A DNA stretch of 64,000 nt from Halobacillus amylolyticus (GCF_022921115.1 NZ_CP095075.1:2864001-2928000), one strand, 5' to 3'. Positions 27,961 through 37,234 are shown, numbered from the stretch's first letter. Numbers and translations are program-made. The notes: generated from the sequence alone by a model not told the origin.

Positions 27961-28019
27961 CCAAAAACTTCCACCTCAGGTCATCCATTTTATGGATGAC
28001 CTGAGGTGGAAGTTTTTGG
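27961..28019. repeat. Dispersed palindrome, copy 1 (28-bp arms)
   Basis: Perfect inverted repeat with 28-bp arms and a 3-nt loop. The inner 17-bp core, CCACCTCAGGTCATCCA, is shared with the copies at 37180-37218 and 60121-60159. It lies between the gltD terminator and the katE promoter. Because it is perfectly symmetrical it has no orientation. It could fold into a very stable hairpin in RNA. Confidence 0.9.
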
Positions 28020-28062
28020 TTGTTTGTGGTTACAACGAGATTGAATCTTCTTAAGATTAGGT

Positions 28063-28087
28063 GTTTATTTTGCTTTATTATGGGTAT
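28063..28087 (+). promoter_or_regulatory. Sigma-B-type promoter of the catalase gene
   Basis: GTTTAT, 13 bases, GGGTAT: a near-perfect match to the general-stress sigma-B consensus (GTTTAA, 12-14 bases, GGGTAT) 45 bases before the catalase ATG. Large catalases in Bacillus are known sigma-B targets, so this is likely real. Confidence 0.75.
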
Positions 28088-28132
28088 TAGGAAAGAGTAG
28101 TTACATTTTAATTCTGAAGGAGGACTAGATGT

Positions 28133-30184
28133 ATGGGCGATGACCACAAGGGAAGAAACAATAAAAAAGATAAACAACTGGAACAGTTCAGAACAGATGA
28201 TAGAGACAAAAAAATGACGACTGACCAAGGTGTCAAGGTATCAGAGGACGAATTTTCCTTGAAAGCAGGAGAACGTGGTCCCACCCTCATGGAGGACTTC
28301 CACTTTCGCGAAAAGATGACACATTTTGACCACGAGCGAATCCCTGAAAGAGCTGTACATGCACGCGGGTTTGCTGCACATGGTGAGTTTCAAGTCTATG
28401 AGTCCATGAAGGAATATACCAAAGCCGGATTTTTACAGGATCCATCGGTTAAAACACCAGTTTTCGTCCGGTTTTCAACAGTTGCAGGTTCAAAGGGTTC
28501 TGCAGAAACCGCCCGTGATGCGCGCGGTTTTGCTACAAAGTTTTACACAGAAGAAGGAAATTATGATTTAGTCGGAAACAACATTCCGGTATTTTTCATC
28601 CAGGATGCAATTAAGTTTCCAGACTTAGTTCATTCGTTTAAGCCAGAACCTCACAACGGGATGCCGCAAGCAGCTACTGCCCATGATACATTTTGGGATT
28701 TCGTCGCAAATAACCAAGAGGCGGCCCATATGGTGATGTGGACGATGTCAGATCGAGCGCTGCCAAGAAGTTTCAGAATGATGGAAGGATTCGGTGTGCA
28801 TACGTTCCGCTTTGTGAATGACAAAGGGGAGGCGCATTTTGTGAAGTTCCACTGGAAACCAGTACTTGGAACACATTCCCTTGTCTGGGACGAAGCGCAA
28901 AAAATTGGCGGGAAAGATCCAGATTTCCACCGTGGTGATTTATACGGATCGATTGAGGCAGGCAATTATCCAGAGTTTGAGCTTGGTGTCCAAATTATTA
29001 AAGAGGAAGACGAATTCAAGTTCGACTTCGACATTCTTGATGCAACGAAGCTTTGGCCTGAAGAAGATGTACCTGTCAAAATTATTGGCAAGATGACGTT
29101 AAACCGCAATGTCGATAATGTTTTTGCAGAAACAGAACAAGTGGCCTTCCACCCGGGGAATGTCGTGCCAGGTATAGACTTTTCGAATGATCCACTTTTG
29201 CAAGGGCGTTTATTTTCTTATACGGATACACAATTAATTCGCCTTGGCGGGCCGAATTTCCATGAGCTGCCGATTAATAGGCCCGTGTGTCCTTATCACA
29301 ATAACCAGCGTGATGGCTATAATCGGATGACGATCAATAAAGGGCCAGTGAGCTACCATAATAATTCTCTCGCTAACAATACACCGGCGACTTCAACAGA
29401 AGAAGAAGGCGGCTATGTCCATTACCAGGAGAAAGTGGAAGGGCGCAAGGTGAGAAGCCGCAGTGAGAGCTTTAAAGATCACTTTTCACAGGCTGCGCTG
29501 TTTTGGAACAGTATGAGTGAAACTGAAAAGGAGCATATCATTTCCGGATTCAGTTTTGAACTTGGTAAGGTAGGGAGCAAATCTGTCCAGCAACAAAACG
29601 TTGATATGTTTGCCAATGTCAGCCTTGATTTGGCAAAGGCAATTGCAGACAATATTGGTGTGAATCCTCCAGAGGGCGGAGGTTCAGATGTTACAAAAAC
29701 TTCTCCTGCCTTAAGCCAGGAAAATACGAAGAAAACCCCTTCGACTAGAAAAGTAGCCGTTCTTGTTTCTGAAGGTTTTGATGGTTCTGAGGTGTCCTCT
29801 GTGTTAGCGGCATTGAAAGTTGAAGGTGTCATTCCTGAAATCGTTAGCAATAAGCTAGGGACGGTGAAGGGATCAGATAACGCTGAGTTCAATGTTGACC
29901 ACACCTTTTTAACGGCTGACTCGGTGCTGTTTGATGCGGTTTATGCTGTTGGCGGCAATGATGTGAGTCAAAAATTCCATCAAGATGCAATGTACTTTGT
30001 TGATGAAGCTTTCAAGCACTTTAAACCAATTGGAGCAACACATGAAGGGAAGAAGTGGTTGAAAAAAGCTGATCTTGAAAAAAGTTCAGGTGTTATTCTT
30101 GGGGATGATGATTCAAGTGAATTTGCGAGGAATTTTAGTGAGGCAATTGGTGCTCACCGTTTCTGGGATCGGCAAATCGTTTAA
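28133..30184 (+). CDS. katE: Large-subunit catalase (clade 2, HPII/KatE type)
   Basis: Breaks down hydrogen peroxide. 683 residues, the large-subunit size. The haem-side catalytic His lies in [15 protein letters not shown] (near residue 78), the catalytic Asn in [12 protein letters not shown], and the haem-ligand Tyr in [10 protein letters not shown]. After about residue 530 a linker leads to a C-terminal flavodoxin/DJ-1-like domain ([16 protein letters not shown]) found in this clade. The N-terminal 40 residues are highly charged. AGGAGG precedes the ATG; a sigma-B-type promoter stands upstream, matching a general-stress role. Single gene. Confidence 0.95.
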   Translation: MGDDHKGRNNKKDKQLEQFRTDDRDKKMTTDQGVKVSEDEFSLKAGERGPTLMEDFHFREKMTHFDHERIPERAVHARGFAAHGEFQVYESMKEYTKAGFLQDPSVKTPVFVRFSTVAGSKGSAETARDARGFATKFYTEEGNYDLVGNNIPVFFIQDAIKFPDLVHSFKPEPHNGMPQAATAHDTFWDFVANNQEAAHMVMWTMSDRALPRSFRMMEGFGVHTFRFVNDKGEAHFVKFHWKPVLGTHSLVWDEAQKIGGKDPDFHRGDLYGSIEAGNYPEFELGVQIIKEEDEFKFDFDILDATKLWPEEDVPVKIIGKMTLNRNVDNVFAETEQVAFHPGNVVPGIDFSNDPLLQGRLFSYTDTQLIRLGGPNFHELPINRPVCPYHNNQRDGYNRMTINKGPVSYHNNSLANNTPATSTEEEGGYVHYQEKVEGRKVRSRSESFKDHFSQAALFWNSMSETEKEHIISGFSFELGKVGSKSVQQQNVDMFANVSLDLAKAIADNIGVNPPEGGGSDVTKTSPALSQENTKKTPSTRKVAVLVSEGFDGSEVSSVLAALKVEGVIPEIVSNKLGTVKGSDNAEFNVDHTFLTADSVLFDAVYAVGGNDVSQKFHQDAMYFVDEAFKHFKPIGATHEGKKWLKKADLEKSSGVILGDDDSSEFARNFSEAIGAHRFWDRQIV

Positions 30185-30201
30185 TGAATTTACAATAAAA
30201 T

Positions 30202-30226
30202 GAAAGTCCCATCAGTGGGAGCTTTC
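30202..30226 (+). terminator. Terminator of katE
   Basis: GAAAGTCCCA / TGGGAGCTTTC hairpin (one bulge) 17 bases after the stop, then TTCC. Moderate strength. Confidence 0.55.
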
Positions 30227-30412
30227 TTCCTCTCCTGCTGATGATTATTGAGGTCTACACGACATGGGTCACACAGACGTTGTCACAGGACGTGGCGACC
30301 TTAATCTGTGTTCCTTAAAATCGGACATCAACGGGCAGTTGATCACCACTTAAACTTCTTATTTATAATGAAATCTTGAAATGGGAGTCTTAATGTTAGT
30401 TAATACGAGATA

Positions 30413-30453
30413 AAAGAGCCTAATGCTTATTAGAAATAAGCATTAGGCTCTTT
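30413..30453 (-). terminator. Terminator of the molybdopterin oxidoreductase operon
   Basis: Perfect 18-bp inverted repeat with a 5-nt loop, ending in AAAGAGCC/GGCTCTTT, at the 3' end of the minus-strand gene. T-rich on the minus strand beyond the stem. Confidence 0.85.
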
Positions 30454-32881
30454 ATGTTTTAATATCAAATGGTATCGAGTAATCCTCCACTTCTACTTCG
30501 TGAATCTTAAGAGGTATTTCTAAAGTAGTTCCCTCTACAATCGAGTCCTCTATTAACCGATTGGCTTGCATTAATTGACTAGTTGTTAAATGATAGTCCT
30601 GGGCGATGGCGGCCAATGTCTCACCGTTCTTCACTCGATGTCTGCCCCGATCCTTTCCTAATTGGCAAACTGAATTTTTATAAAGGGGTTGATGGGACAG
30701 AGGATCAACAACATCGATCGTTAATTCGTTGGCTGCTTGCTCTTTTTCAAAGTTTCCGAAATGAAAAGGACTAAATACCGTCCCCTTACTTATTGAATTA
30801 CTAACCCTAGCTGGCACCTTAATCGATCCCCGAGGTGAAGTAACATTTACTTCTTCTCCTGGAAGAATTCCTAGTTGATCAACATCTTCTTCATGAATTT
30901 CTACGTACGCTTCTTTTGCAGCATTGTCCAAGTACGGGGAACGCCCTGTTTTCGTCCGAGTATGCCAATGCCAGACGATTCTTCCTGTGTTAAACCAGAA
31001 AGGGTAGTCCTGACTCGGCTGTTCAGATGGTTCATAGTAGGGGGTAGAGTAAAATATCGCTTTCCCTGCTTCACTCTTTTCTTTATATTCATTTCGAGAA
31101 AGCGGTCTTCCTGTAATTATATCTTTTCCATAGCTTTGGGCATAATCGAGTTCTGTGTTGAATTGAAAGTCTTCATATAATCGCGTCGTTCCTTCAGGAT
31201 TCTCTTCATTAGCAGGCCATTGCATGCCTCTACTTTCTTCAAGTTTTTGATAACTCATGGCTGTCATGTCACTTGGTCTTCCTTTAGAAACTTTTTTCCA
31301 TTCTTCAAAGGCTTCTTCAGGTGTTTCATATTGAATTAATGGCTGATCATCTTTATCCTGAAAGCCCATTCTCTTAGCAAAATCCAGTAAGATATCAAGG
31401 TCAGATTTGACACCGTTTGGCGGTTCCACAGCTTTTCTTAATAGGTTAATGGTTCGGTCGGCATTTTCCATCGTTCCTTCTTTTTCACCCCACATGGCAG
31501 GAGGTAAGACGACGTCGGCGATCTTGGCCGTTTCTGTTAAAAAAGGGTCCTGTACAACGACGAACGGTTTCTTCAAGGCTTCCTTTGCTCGCTTAAGATT
31601 GGGTAAGGAAACGAGCGGATTGGTATGAATGTTCCAGAAAAAACCGATTTGGTCGTTTTCCATCATTTCAATTTGTTTGATGATTCCTTTTTCTGGACCG
31701 ACTTCAAGCTTGTCTTCTTCGACATTCCATAACTCAGCCATTTCTCTTAAATGTCTAGGATTGATGGGGTTGCGGTTACCTGGATACGTACCAACACCAC
31801 CAACTGTACGGTTGGCTGAGGAGCTTGGCTGTCCAGCCATATGCAACGGGCCAGATCCTTGTTTTCCAATCAATCCCCTCATAAGATGTAGGTTGTTAAT
31901 CGCTACACAGGTAGCCGTGGCATCGGCGGCTTGGTAGGCACCTTGAAGTGTTGTGCTGACAAGACTCGATGTTTGGCCAAGCTGCTCCACAGCTTGCTCC
32001 AATTTTTCAATCGGAATCTCCGTATTTTCCATTGTTTCTTCTAACGACCACTCTTTGGCTGTCTCCTTCATTTCATCAAAGTGAACGGTATGCTGTTGAA
32101 CAAAAGGAGCATCTACATAATTTCGAGCAATCATCTCGGAGATTAAACCATTTAGTAAAGCTAAATTAGATCCTGGTTTTAAAGGTAAGTGTAAATCGGC
32201 CGCTTCAGCTGTTAAGGTTCTACGCGGGTCTACGACAATCATGTAAGGCTTACCTGTTTTCTTTTTGCGAGTCATCACTCTCTCAAATAAAACAGACCCT
32301 GTTTCTGCGGGGTTGTGACCAAAGAACATCACGGTATCTGTATGGTCTAAGTCCTCAAACGAGGCAGGAACGCCGTCTGAACCAAAAGATTGAATCAGAC
32401 AATACTCTGTGGTTGCCGTACACAATCTAGTATTCGCATCCAATAGATGTGTCCCGATCCCAGCCCGGCCAATTTTAGCGATGGTGTAATAGTCTTCAAG
32501 AAATCCCTGGCCTGTACTGTAGATGGCCGCACCATTCGGCCCCTTCTCTTGAATAACTTCTTTCGCTTTATCGACAATCTTACTCATCGCCTGATCCCAT
32601 GTCGCTTCCTTGAGCTTGCCTTCGTGGTTTCGAACTAGGGGGTGTAGCAGACGATCAGGGCTGTTATTAGCAATCCATTGATCCTTCGCTTTAGGGTCAA
32701 GACGTCCTAAGTTGGTCTGATGCTCTTGCATGCCGCGCACACCAATCAGCTTATTTTCTTTCACAGCAATTTCGCATCCACAGCCAATGGAGCATAAATT
32801 GCAGGTGCTATGAACCCATTGATCGACTTCCTGCTGGTCTTTAATATGATGATCATTTTTTGTTGGACCCCATTTTTCCAT
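30452..32881 (-). CDS. Molybdopterin oxidoreductase with C-terminal LysM domain
   Basis: Large molybdenum (or tungsten) bis-MGD enzyme related to NapA, FdhA and assimilatory nitrate reductases; about 809 residues from ATG 32881, behind GGAGGG (an upstream ATG overlaps that site). The N-terminal iron-sulphur motif is C-x2-C-x3-C-x27-D (Cys27, 30, 34 and Asp62): the usual fourth Cys is Asp. A Mo-ligand Cys is likely in NTRLCTATTEY. The MGD-binding C-terminal domain ends near residue 735, and then VKNGETLAAIAQDYHLTT and the following residues form a LysM domain (about 748-791), which is odd for this family. No Tat signal. It follows a 140-residue partner gene by 15 bases. The substrate is unknown. 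Confidence 0.88.
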   Translation of the reverse strand: MEKWGPTKNDHHIKDQQEVDQWVHSTCNLCSIGCGCEIAVKENKLIGVRGMQEHQTNLGRLDPKAKDQWIANNSPDRLLHPLVRNHEGKLKEATWDQAMSKIVDKAKEVIQEKGPNGAAIYSTGQGFLEDYYTIAKIGRAGIGTHLLDANTRLCTATTEYCLIQSFGSDGVPASFEDLDHTDTVMFFGHNPAETGSVLFERVMTRKKKTGKPYMIVVDPRRTLTAEAADLHLPLKPGSNLALLNGLISEMIARNYVDAPFVQQHTVHFDEMKETAKEWSLEETMENTEIPIEKLEQAVEQLGQTSSLVSTTLQGAYQAADATATCVAINNLHLMRGLIGKQGSGPLHMAGQPSSSANRTVGGVGTYPGNRNPINPRHLREMAELWNVEEDKLEVGPEKGIIKQIEMMENDQIGFFWNIHTNPLVSLPNLKRAKEALKKPFVVVQDPFLTETAKIADVVLPPAMWGEKEGTMENADRTINLLRKAVEPPNGVKSDLDILLDFAKRMGFQDKDDQPLIQYETPEEAFEEWKKVSKGRPSDMTAMSYQKLEESRGMQWPANEENPEGTTRLYEDFQFNTELDYAQSYGKDIITGRPLSRNEYKEKSEAGKAIFYSTPYYEPSEQPSQDYPFWFNTGRIVWHWHTRTKTGRSPYLDNAAKEAYVEIHEEDVDQLGILPGEEVNVTSPRGSIKVPARVSNSISKGTVFSPFHFGNFEKEQAANELTIDVVDPLSHQPLYKNSVCQLGKDRGRHRVKNGETLAAIAQDYHLTTSQLMQANRLIEDSIVEGTTLEIPLKIHEVEVEDYSIPFDIKT

Positions 32882-32896
32882 AAGGACTCCCTCCAT

Positions 32897-33319
32897 CTAT
32901 CTGTTTTTGGAACGATATAACGCTGGGACAACATATTTAATATCATCATCCCCTAAAATTTCTTCTAAAAGGGGTATCGCTAGCTGCAAGTCCCTTTTCA
33001 CCTGGCTTTTATATTTACTCATTTCTTTTACTGTACTTTTTCCCTTTAGCCCGTTCCATTTCGTGGCTCTTTTCCAGGCGCCGAAAAGTAAATTCCCTAC
33101 TTCATCTGAGTGGTAGATTTCAAACGAGAGGGTATGAAATCTATCTTTATTCATTTTGTTTTCATTTAGCAGTGTTAATGCTTGAGAAAGACTGGTTTGT
33201 TTGTTACCAAGTGTGAGCCTGAATCGCTGTTCAAGGGAATTATCATTGACGATCGGTATGTTGAGTAAGTACGTTGTGACCCGATAGGCATTTGAAAGAT
33301 GGTGATAGCCTTCGATCAT
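32897..33319 (-). CDS. Hypothetical protein in operon with the molybdopterin enzyme
   Basis: 140 residues, not recognised. Mostly polar and predicted helical, without membrane segments or cysteines; it opens MIEGYHHLSNAYRVTTYL and ends in basic residues (VVPALYRSKNR). The start is set by AAAGGAGG before ATG 33319. Its stop is 15 bases before the start of the oxidoreductase, so the two are co-transcribed. A cofactor-insertion chaperone or an accessory subunit would fit the position, but nothing in the sequence proves it. Confidence 0.7.
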   Translation of the reverse strand: MIEGYHHLSNAYRVTTYLLNIPIVNDNSLEQRFRLTLGNKQTSLSQALTLLNENKMNKDRFHTLSFEIYHSDEVGNLLFGAWKRATKWNGLKGKSTVKEMSKYKSQVKRDLQLAIPLLEEILGDDDIKYVVPALYRSKNR

Positions 33320-33413
33320 AAGAGCCTCCTTTTTAACCTTTGTAAAATTAAGTAGATAGTAGACATTTCCCGACAGTAAAACAGTTAAACATATACAGTT
33401 GGACACAAAAAAC

Positions 33414-33440
33414 CCCCTTCACTAACGATTAGTGAAGGGG
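33414..33440 (-). terminator. Terminator of gntK
   Basis: Perfect 12-bp stem CCCCTTCACTAA with its complement and a 3-nt loop; on the minus strand it is followed by a run of six T residues. Confidence 0.9.
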
Positions 33441-33449
33441 ATGAAGTAG

Positions 33450-34991
33450 TTATTTAATGTGTTTGCGCTGGAAGTTGGAAATCGACTCATACTCTTCTTC
33501 AAGCAAGCGAGACAGGCGAATATAAATAGGAAGAAGTTCTCTATAAACTCCTGTCGTCTCTTCGTCTGGATTGTGTGTATGTGTGTGGCCGATCATGTCA
33601 GATACAATACTGAAATCTTTAATCTCCCCTGTAGCATACATGCCAAGCACAACAGCTCCAAGGCAAGAGCTCTCATAGCTTTCAGGGACAACAACAGGTT
33701 TATCAAAAATGTCGGTCATCATTTGTCTCCACATTTCTGATCTTGCAAAACCGCCAGTGGCTTGAATACGCTTTGGCTCACCCGTTAATTCCTCAAGAGC
33801 TAACAGAACAGTGTACAAATTATAGACGATTCCTTCCAATACTGCACGTACCATATGCTGTTTCTTGTGGTGAATACTTAATCCAAAAAAGGAGCCGCGG
33901 GCATTCGAATTCCATAATGGAGCACGTTCTCCTGTAAGGAAGGGGTGGAAGATTAGGCCATCGGAGCCGGGAGCAATCGATGAAGCAATTTTTGTTAACA
34001 CATCATAAGGGTCGATTCCGAGGCGTTTGGCCGTCTCAACTTCGGAGGCGGCGAATTCATCACGCAGCCACCTTAACACCATGCCGCCATTGTTGACAGG
34101 TCCGCCAATAATCCAATGATCCTCTGTTAACGCATAACAAAAGATCCGTCCTTTAGGATCTGTTCTAGGTTTACTTGAAACCGTACGGATTGCCCCACTT
34201 GTCCCAATTGTTACAGCGATCACTCCAGGGTCAATTGCATTTACACCGAGATTTGAAAGCACTCCGTCACTAGCTCCGATAATAAAAGGGGTGTGGTCAG
34301 ACAGGTTTAGAACCTGCTGATATTCAGGTTTTAAGCCAGTTAAGGAGTGTGTTGTCGGAACAAGTGTAGATAGATGATCAGGGGTGATCCCTGTTAGTTC
34401 TAGGGCCTCTTGATCCCATTCTAATGCTTCTAAATTGAATAACCCTGTTGCAGAAGCAATCGAGTGGTCCACAACATACTGATCAAATAATTTATAAAAC
34501 ACGTACTCTTTAATAGAAATAAATTTAGCTGCTTTAGCAAAGGTATCCGGTTCTTCTGCCTTTAACCAGACTAATTTTGATAGGGGGGACATGGCGTGAA
34601 TCGGCGTGCCTGTCCGCAAATAAATCTCGTGTCCGTTGTGGTTTTCTTTTATGTCTCGTGCATATTCGGCACTTCTCGTATCCGCCCATGTAATGCTGTT
34701 TGTTAATAATGAGCCGTGCTTATCAACTGCAATAAAGCTATGCATGGCTGAACTGAATGAAATGAACTGAATCTGACTTGTATCTACTTTGCTTTCGTTA
34801 ACGGCTTCTCGGATCGTACCAAGTACAGCCTCAAAGATTTCATCGGGGTCTTGTTCAGCTACTAAGGGGTTCGGAGTTTGCAGTGGATAATTGATCGTAT
34901 GCTGTGTAATGATTTTACCCTTTTTGTTAAAGAGAACTGACTTTGTGCTTGTTGTGCCGATGTCGACGCCTAAATAATAGTGTGCATTCAT
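33450..34991 (-). CDS. gntK: Gluconate kinase (FGGY family)
   Basis: Phosphorylates gluconate to 6-phosphogluconate. 513 residues, full length for FGGY sugar kinases: the N-terminal phosphate-binding GVDIGTTSTKSVLF (8-21), ITWADTR, the second-domain TIGTSGAIR and the C-terminal ATGGFARSEMWRQMMTDIF. FGGY kinases vary in substrate; gluconate is inferred from the adjacent 6-phosphogluconate dehydrogenase. AGAGGAGG lies before the ATG. A hairpin between gnd and this gene suggests it also has its own transcript. Confidence 0.9.
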   Translation of the reverse strand: MNAHYYLGVDIGTTSTKSVLFNKKGKIITQHTINYPLQTPNPLVAEQDPDEIFEAVLGTIREAVNESKVDTSQIQFISFSSAMHSFIAVDKHGSLLTNSITWADTRSAEYARDIKENHNGHEIYLRTGTPIHAMSPLSKLVWLKAEEPDTFAKAAKFISIKEYVFYKLFDQYVVDHSIASATGLFNLEALEWDQEALELTGITPDHLSTLVPTTHSLTGLKPEYQQVLNLSDHTPFIIGASDGVLSNLGVNAIDPGVIAVTIGTSGAIRTVSSKPRTDPKGRIFCYALTEDHWIIGGPVNNGGMVLRWLRDEFAASEVETAKRLGIDPYDVLTKIASSIAPGSDGLIFHPFLTGERAPLWNSNARGSFFGLSIHHKKQHMVRAVLEGIVYNLYTVLLALEELTGEPKRIQATGGFARSEMWRQMMTDIFDKPVVVPESYESSCLGAVVLGMYATGEIKDFSIVSDMIGHTHTHNPDEETTGVYRELLPIYIRLSRLLEEEYESISNFQRKHIK

Positions 34992-35039
34992 GCTGTGCCT
35001 CCTCTTTGCTCTTTATGTATGATTTCATATACAGAAAAA

Positions 35040-35059
35040 GGGCAGTCGCAGTCCTGCCC
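35040..35059 (-). terminator. Terminator between gnd and gntK
   Basis: GGGCAG / CTGCCC stem with an 8-nt loop, followed on the minus strand by TTTTTC. It may set the ratio of gnd to gntK transcript. Confidence 0.65.
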
Positions 35060-35070
35060 CAGTTTATTTT

Positions 35071-35967
35071 CTATTTCTTGACGACAGCATGACCGCCAAA
35101 TTCATTACGTAAGGCAGCAACTACTTTTCCAGTAAACGTGTCGTCCTCTAACGAGCGATAACGCATCATTAGCGATAAAGCTATGACGGGGGCAGCTACT
35201 TGATGATCAAGGGCTGTTTCAACTGTCCATTTTCCTTCACCTGAGGAGTTCATCACACCTTTTATTTCATCAAGATTCGCGTCTTTAGCAAAGGCTTGCT
35301 CTGTCAGTTCCATTAACCATGAACGAATGACTGAACCGTGATTCCATACCTTAGCAACCTTTTCGTAATCATAATCAAATTCACTTTTGTTCAGAATATC
35401 GAATCCTTCTGCAATCGACTGCATCATCCCGTATTCAATCCCATTGTGAATCATTTTCAAAAAGTGTCCACTACCTGCTTTTCCTGTATAAAGGTATCCA
35501 TTCTCAATCGAAACATCTTCAAAAAGTGGTTCGATGTGTTTAAATTTATCAGGATGGCCTCCTACCATTGTGCAAGCACCATTACGAGCTCCATCTGTAC
35601 CACCGCTCGTCCCGCAATCGAAAAAGTACATGTCTTTTTCTTCAAGGATGGCCGCGTGTCTTAAGGTTTCTTTGTAATTAGAGTTACCGCCGTCAATGAC
35701 CATATCCCCAGCTTCTAAAAGGCCTGTTAATTCACTAATTACAGATTCTGTTATCTCGCCTGCAGGAACCATCATCCACACGACGCGTGGGGTTGGAAGT
35801 TCATTGACAACCTTTGCTAAAGAATCTTGGTATTCGAACTGCTGATGTGAAATTTTTTCTTTAATAGTTAAGTCTGTATCATATCCTACGACCTCATGGT
35901 CATGATCCAGCAAATTTAATGTTAAATTTAGCCCCATTTTTCCTAGGCCTATCATGCCGACTTTCAT
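35071..35967 (-). CDS. gnd: 6-phosphogluconate dehydrogenase (decarboxylating), short NAD-type
   Basis: Oxidises 6-phosphogluconate to ribulose 5-phosphate. 298 residues from ATG 35967 (AGGAGG behind it): Rossmann GLGKMGLNL at residues 7-15, DGGNSNYKET, the active-site motif CGTSGGTDGARNGACTM and catalytic Lys in GHFLKMIHNGIEYGMMQ. The short length and the NYKET/GTSGG pattern match the YqeC/GntZ-like group rather than the 470-residue enzyme. Divergent from the RpiR regulator and upstream of gntK: a gluconate catabolic unit. Confidence 0.93.
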   Translation of the reverse strand: MKVGMIGLGKMGLNLTLNLLDHDHEVVGYDTDLTIKEKISHQQFEYQDSLAKVVNELPTPRVVWMMVPAGEITESVISELTGLLEAGDMVIDGGNSNYKETLRHAAILEEKDMYFFDCGTSGGTDGARNGACTMVGGHPDKFKHIEPLFEDVSIENGYLYTGKAGSGHFLKMIHNGIEYGMMQSIAEGFDILNKSEFDYDYEKVAKVWNHGSVIRSWLMELTEQAFAKDANLDEIKGVMNSSGEGKWTVETALDHQVAAPVIALSLMMRYRSLEDDTFTGKVVAALRNEFGGHAVVKK

Positions 35968-36106
35968 ATAAGTTCCTCCTAGTGATGAAGAATTATTTTT
36001 CATTCTAAACTAAGTGTATCAAATATTTTTCCGTAATCAATGGATTTAAAAAAACTTTTTTTCTTATATAATGAGAATAACAAAGGAAAAGCGAGGAGAT
36101 CGAATA

Positions 36107-36961
36107 ATGGAGAATGAGACACAGCATGGATTAGCAAGAATTCGAAGCAGCTATGGGAAATTTAGTGACAAGGAAAAGAAAATAGCCGATTACATTCTAA
36201 ATAACCCTGAAACGATCATTCACCATACGATTAATCAAGTATCAGACGAACTGGGTGTAGCTGAATCAACCGTTTTTCGTTTTTGTAAGCGGATTGGTTT
36301 TAAGGGGTATCAGGCTTTAAAGATTGCTCTTGCCGCAGAGATTGTCACTCCTATAAAAGATATCCATGAAAAAATAAATGATGGAGACAACGTTTCGACA
36401 GTTTCAGAAAAAGTATTCCGCTCGAACATTAAAACGCTTGAGAGCACGCTGCAAATCGTTGATGGGGCAACAATAATAGAGGCAGTGAATGCCATGTTGC
36501 AAGCTCGTAAAATTGATTTTTTCGGTTGTGGGGGCTCAGCTGTAGTAGCATTGGACTGCTATCATAAATTTATTCGTAGTGGGCTTCTAGTGGGTGCACA
36601 ACTTGAGTCTCACATGCAGCTTATGTCTGCCTCACAGCTTACGAAGGAGGATGTAGCTGTAGTGATTTCACATTCGGGGTCAACGAAAGACACTCTAGAC
36701 GTCATGCAAGTTTTGAAGGAGAACGAAGTGAAAACGATCTGTATCACTAATTTTGCGAAATCACCGTTGACGAAGGAAGCGGATATCCCTCTTTATACGG
36801 TGGCAGAGGAAACGGATTTCCGCTCAGAAGCTTTCTCGTCACGGATTGCTCAATTGAGTATAATTGATGCTCTGTACACGAACGTGATGATGGCTAAAGA
36901 ACAAGGGGGAAAGCAGGCATTACAAAATATGCGTAAGGCGATGTCATTAAAGCGATTATAA
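36107..36961 (+). CDS. MurR/RpiR family transcriptional regulator
   Basis: Sugar-phosphate-responsive DNA-binding protein, 284 residues from ATG 36107 (GAGGAG upstream). The N-terminal RpiR-type helix-turn-helix contains INQVSDELGVAESTVFRFCKRIGFKGYQ, split here only for description, at about residues 37-64. A C-terminal SIS domain (about 115-250: FFGCGGSAVVALD, VISHSGSTKDTLD) should bind the sugar phosphate. Divergent from gnd-gntK across a 139-base gap, so it most likely controls that unit, with 6-phosphogluconate or a related sugar as signal (inference). Confidence 0.9.
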   Translation: MENETQHGLARIRSSYGKFSDKEKKIADYILNNPETIIHHTINQVSDELGVAESTVFRFCKRIGFKGYQALKIALAAEIVTPIKDIHEKINDGDNVSTVSEKVFRSNIKTLESTLQIVDGATIIEAVNAMLQARKIDFFGCGGSAVVALDCYHKFIRSGLLVGAQLESHMQLMSASQLTKEDVAVVISHSGSTKDTLDVMQVLKENEVKTICITNFAKSPLTKEADIPLYTVAEETDFRSEAFSSRIAQLSIIDALYTNVMMAKEQGGKQALQNMRKAMSLKRL

Positions 36962-37092
36962 GAATTTTCAAGAGATATAATCAGACTGAACTATTTGGGA
37001 GTAGGAAAAACGTATGATTTTAGATTGAATTGTTTCGTTACGTAGATAATAAGGGAAAGGGAAATTAACTAAAATGAAAAGAGGGTGTTCTT

Positions 37093-37161
37093 ATGCTAAG
37101 AACGATATTAATGATTATTGGATTAATCGTGGTCATAGGCTTCATTATTTCATTGTTTTAA
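37093..37161 (+). CDS. 22-residue membrane peptide (candidate)
   Basis: ATG to TAA reading MLRTILMIIGLIVVIGFIIS then LF: one basic residue then an unbroken hydrophobic helix. AGAGGGTG stands before the ATG at fair spacing. It lies in the otherwise non-coding gap after the RpiR gene, 20 bases before repeat copy 2. Small hydrophobic peptides are often missed; this one is plausible but unproven. Confidence 0.4.
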   Translation: MLRTILMIIGLIVVIGFIISLF

Positions 37162-37179
37162 CTTTTAATCTATAAACTT

Positions 37180-37218
37180 CCACCTCAGGTCATCCAAATT
37201 ATGGATGACCTGAGGTGG
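37180..37218. repeat. Dispersed palindrome, copy 2
   Basis: Arms CCACCTCAGGTCATCCA and TGGATGACCTGAGGTGG with loop AATTA; only the 17-bp core is shared with copies 1 and 3, apart from a few flanking bases (ACTTC before the left arm, as in copy 1). It lies in the gap between convergent genes. Confidence 0.9.
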
Positions 37219-37234
37219 GAGAAAATGCAAATTC

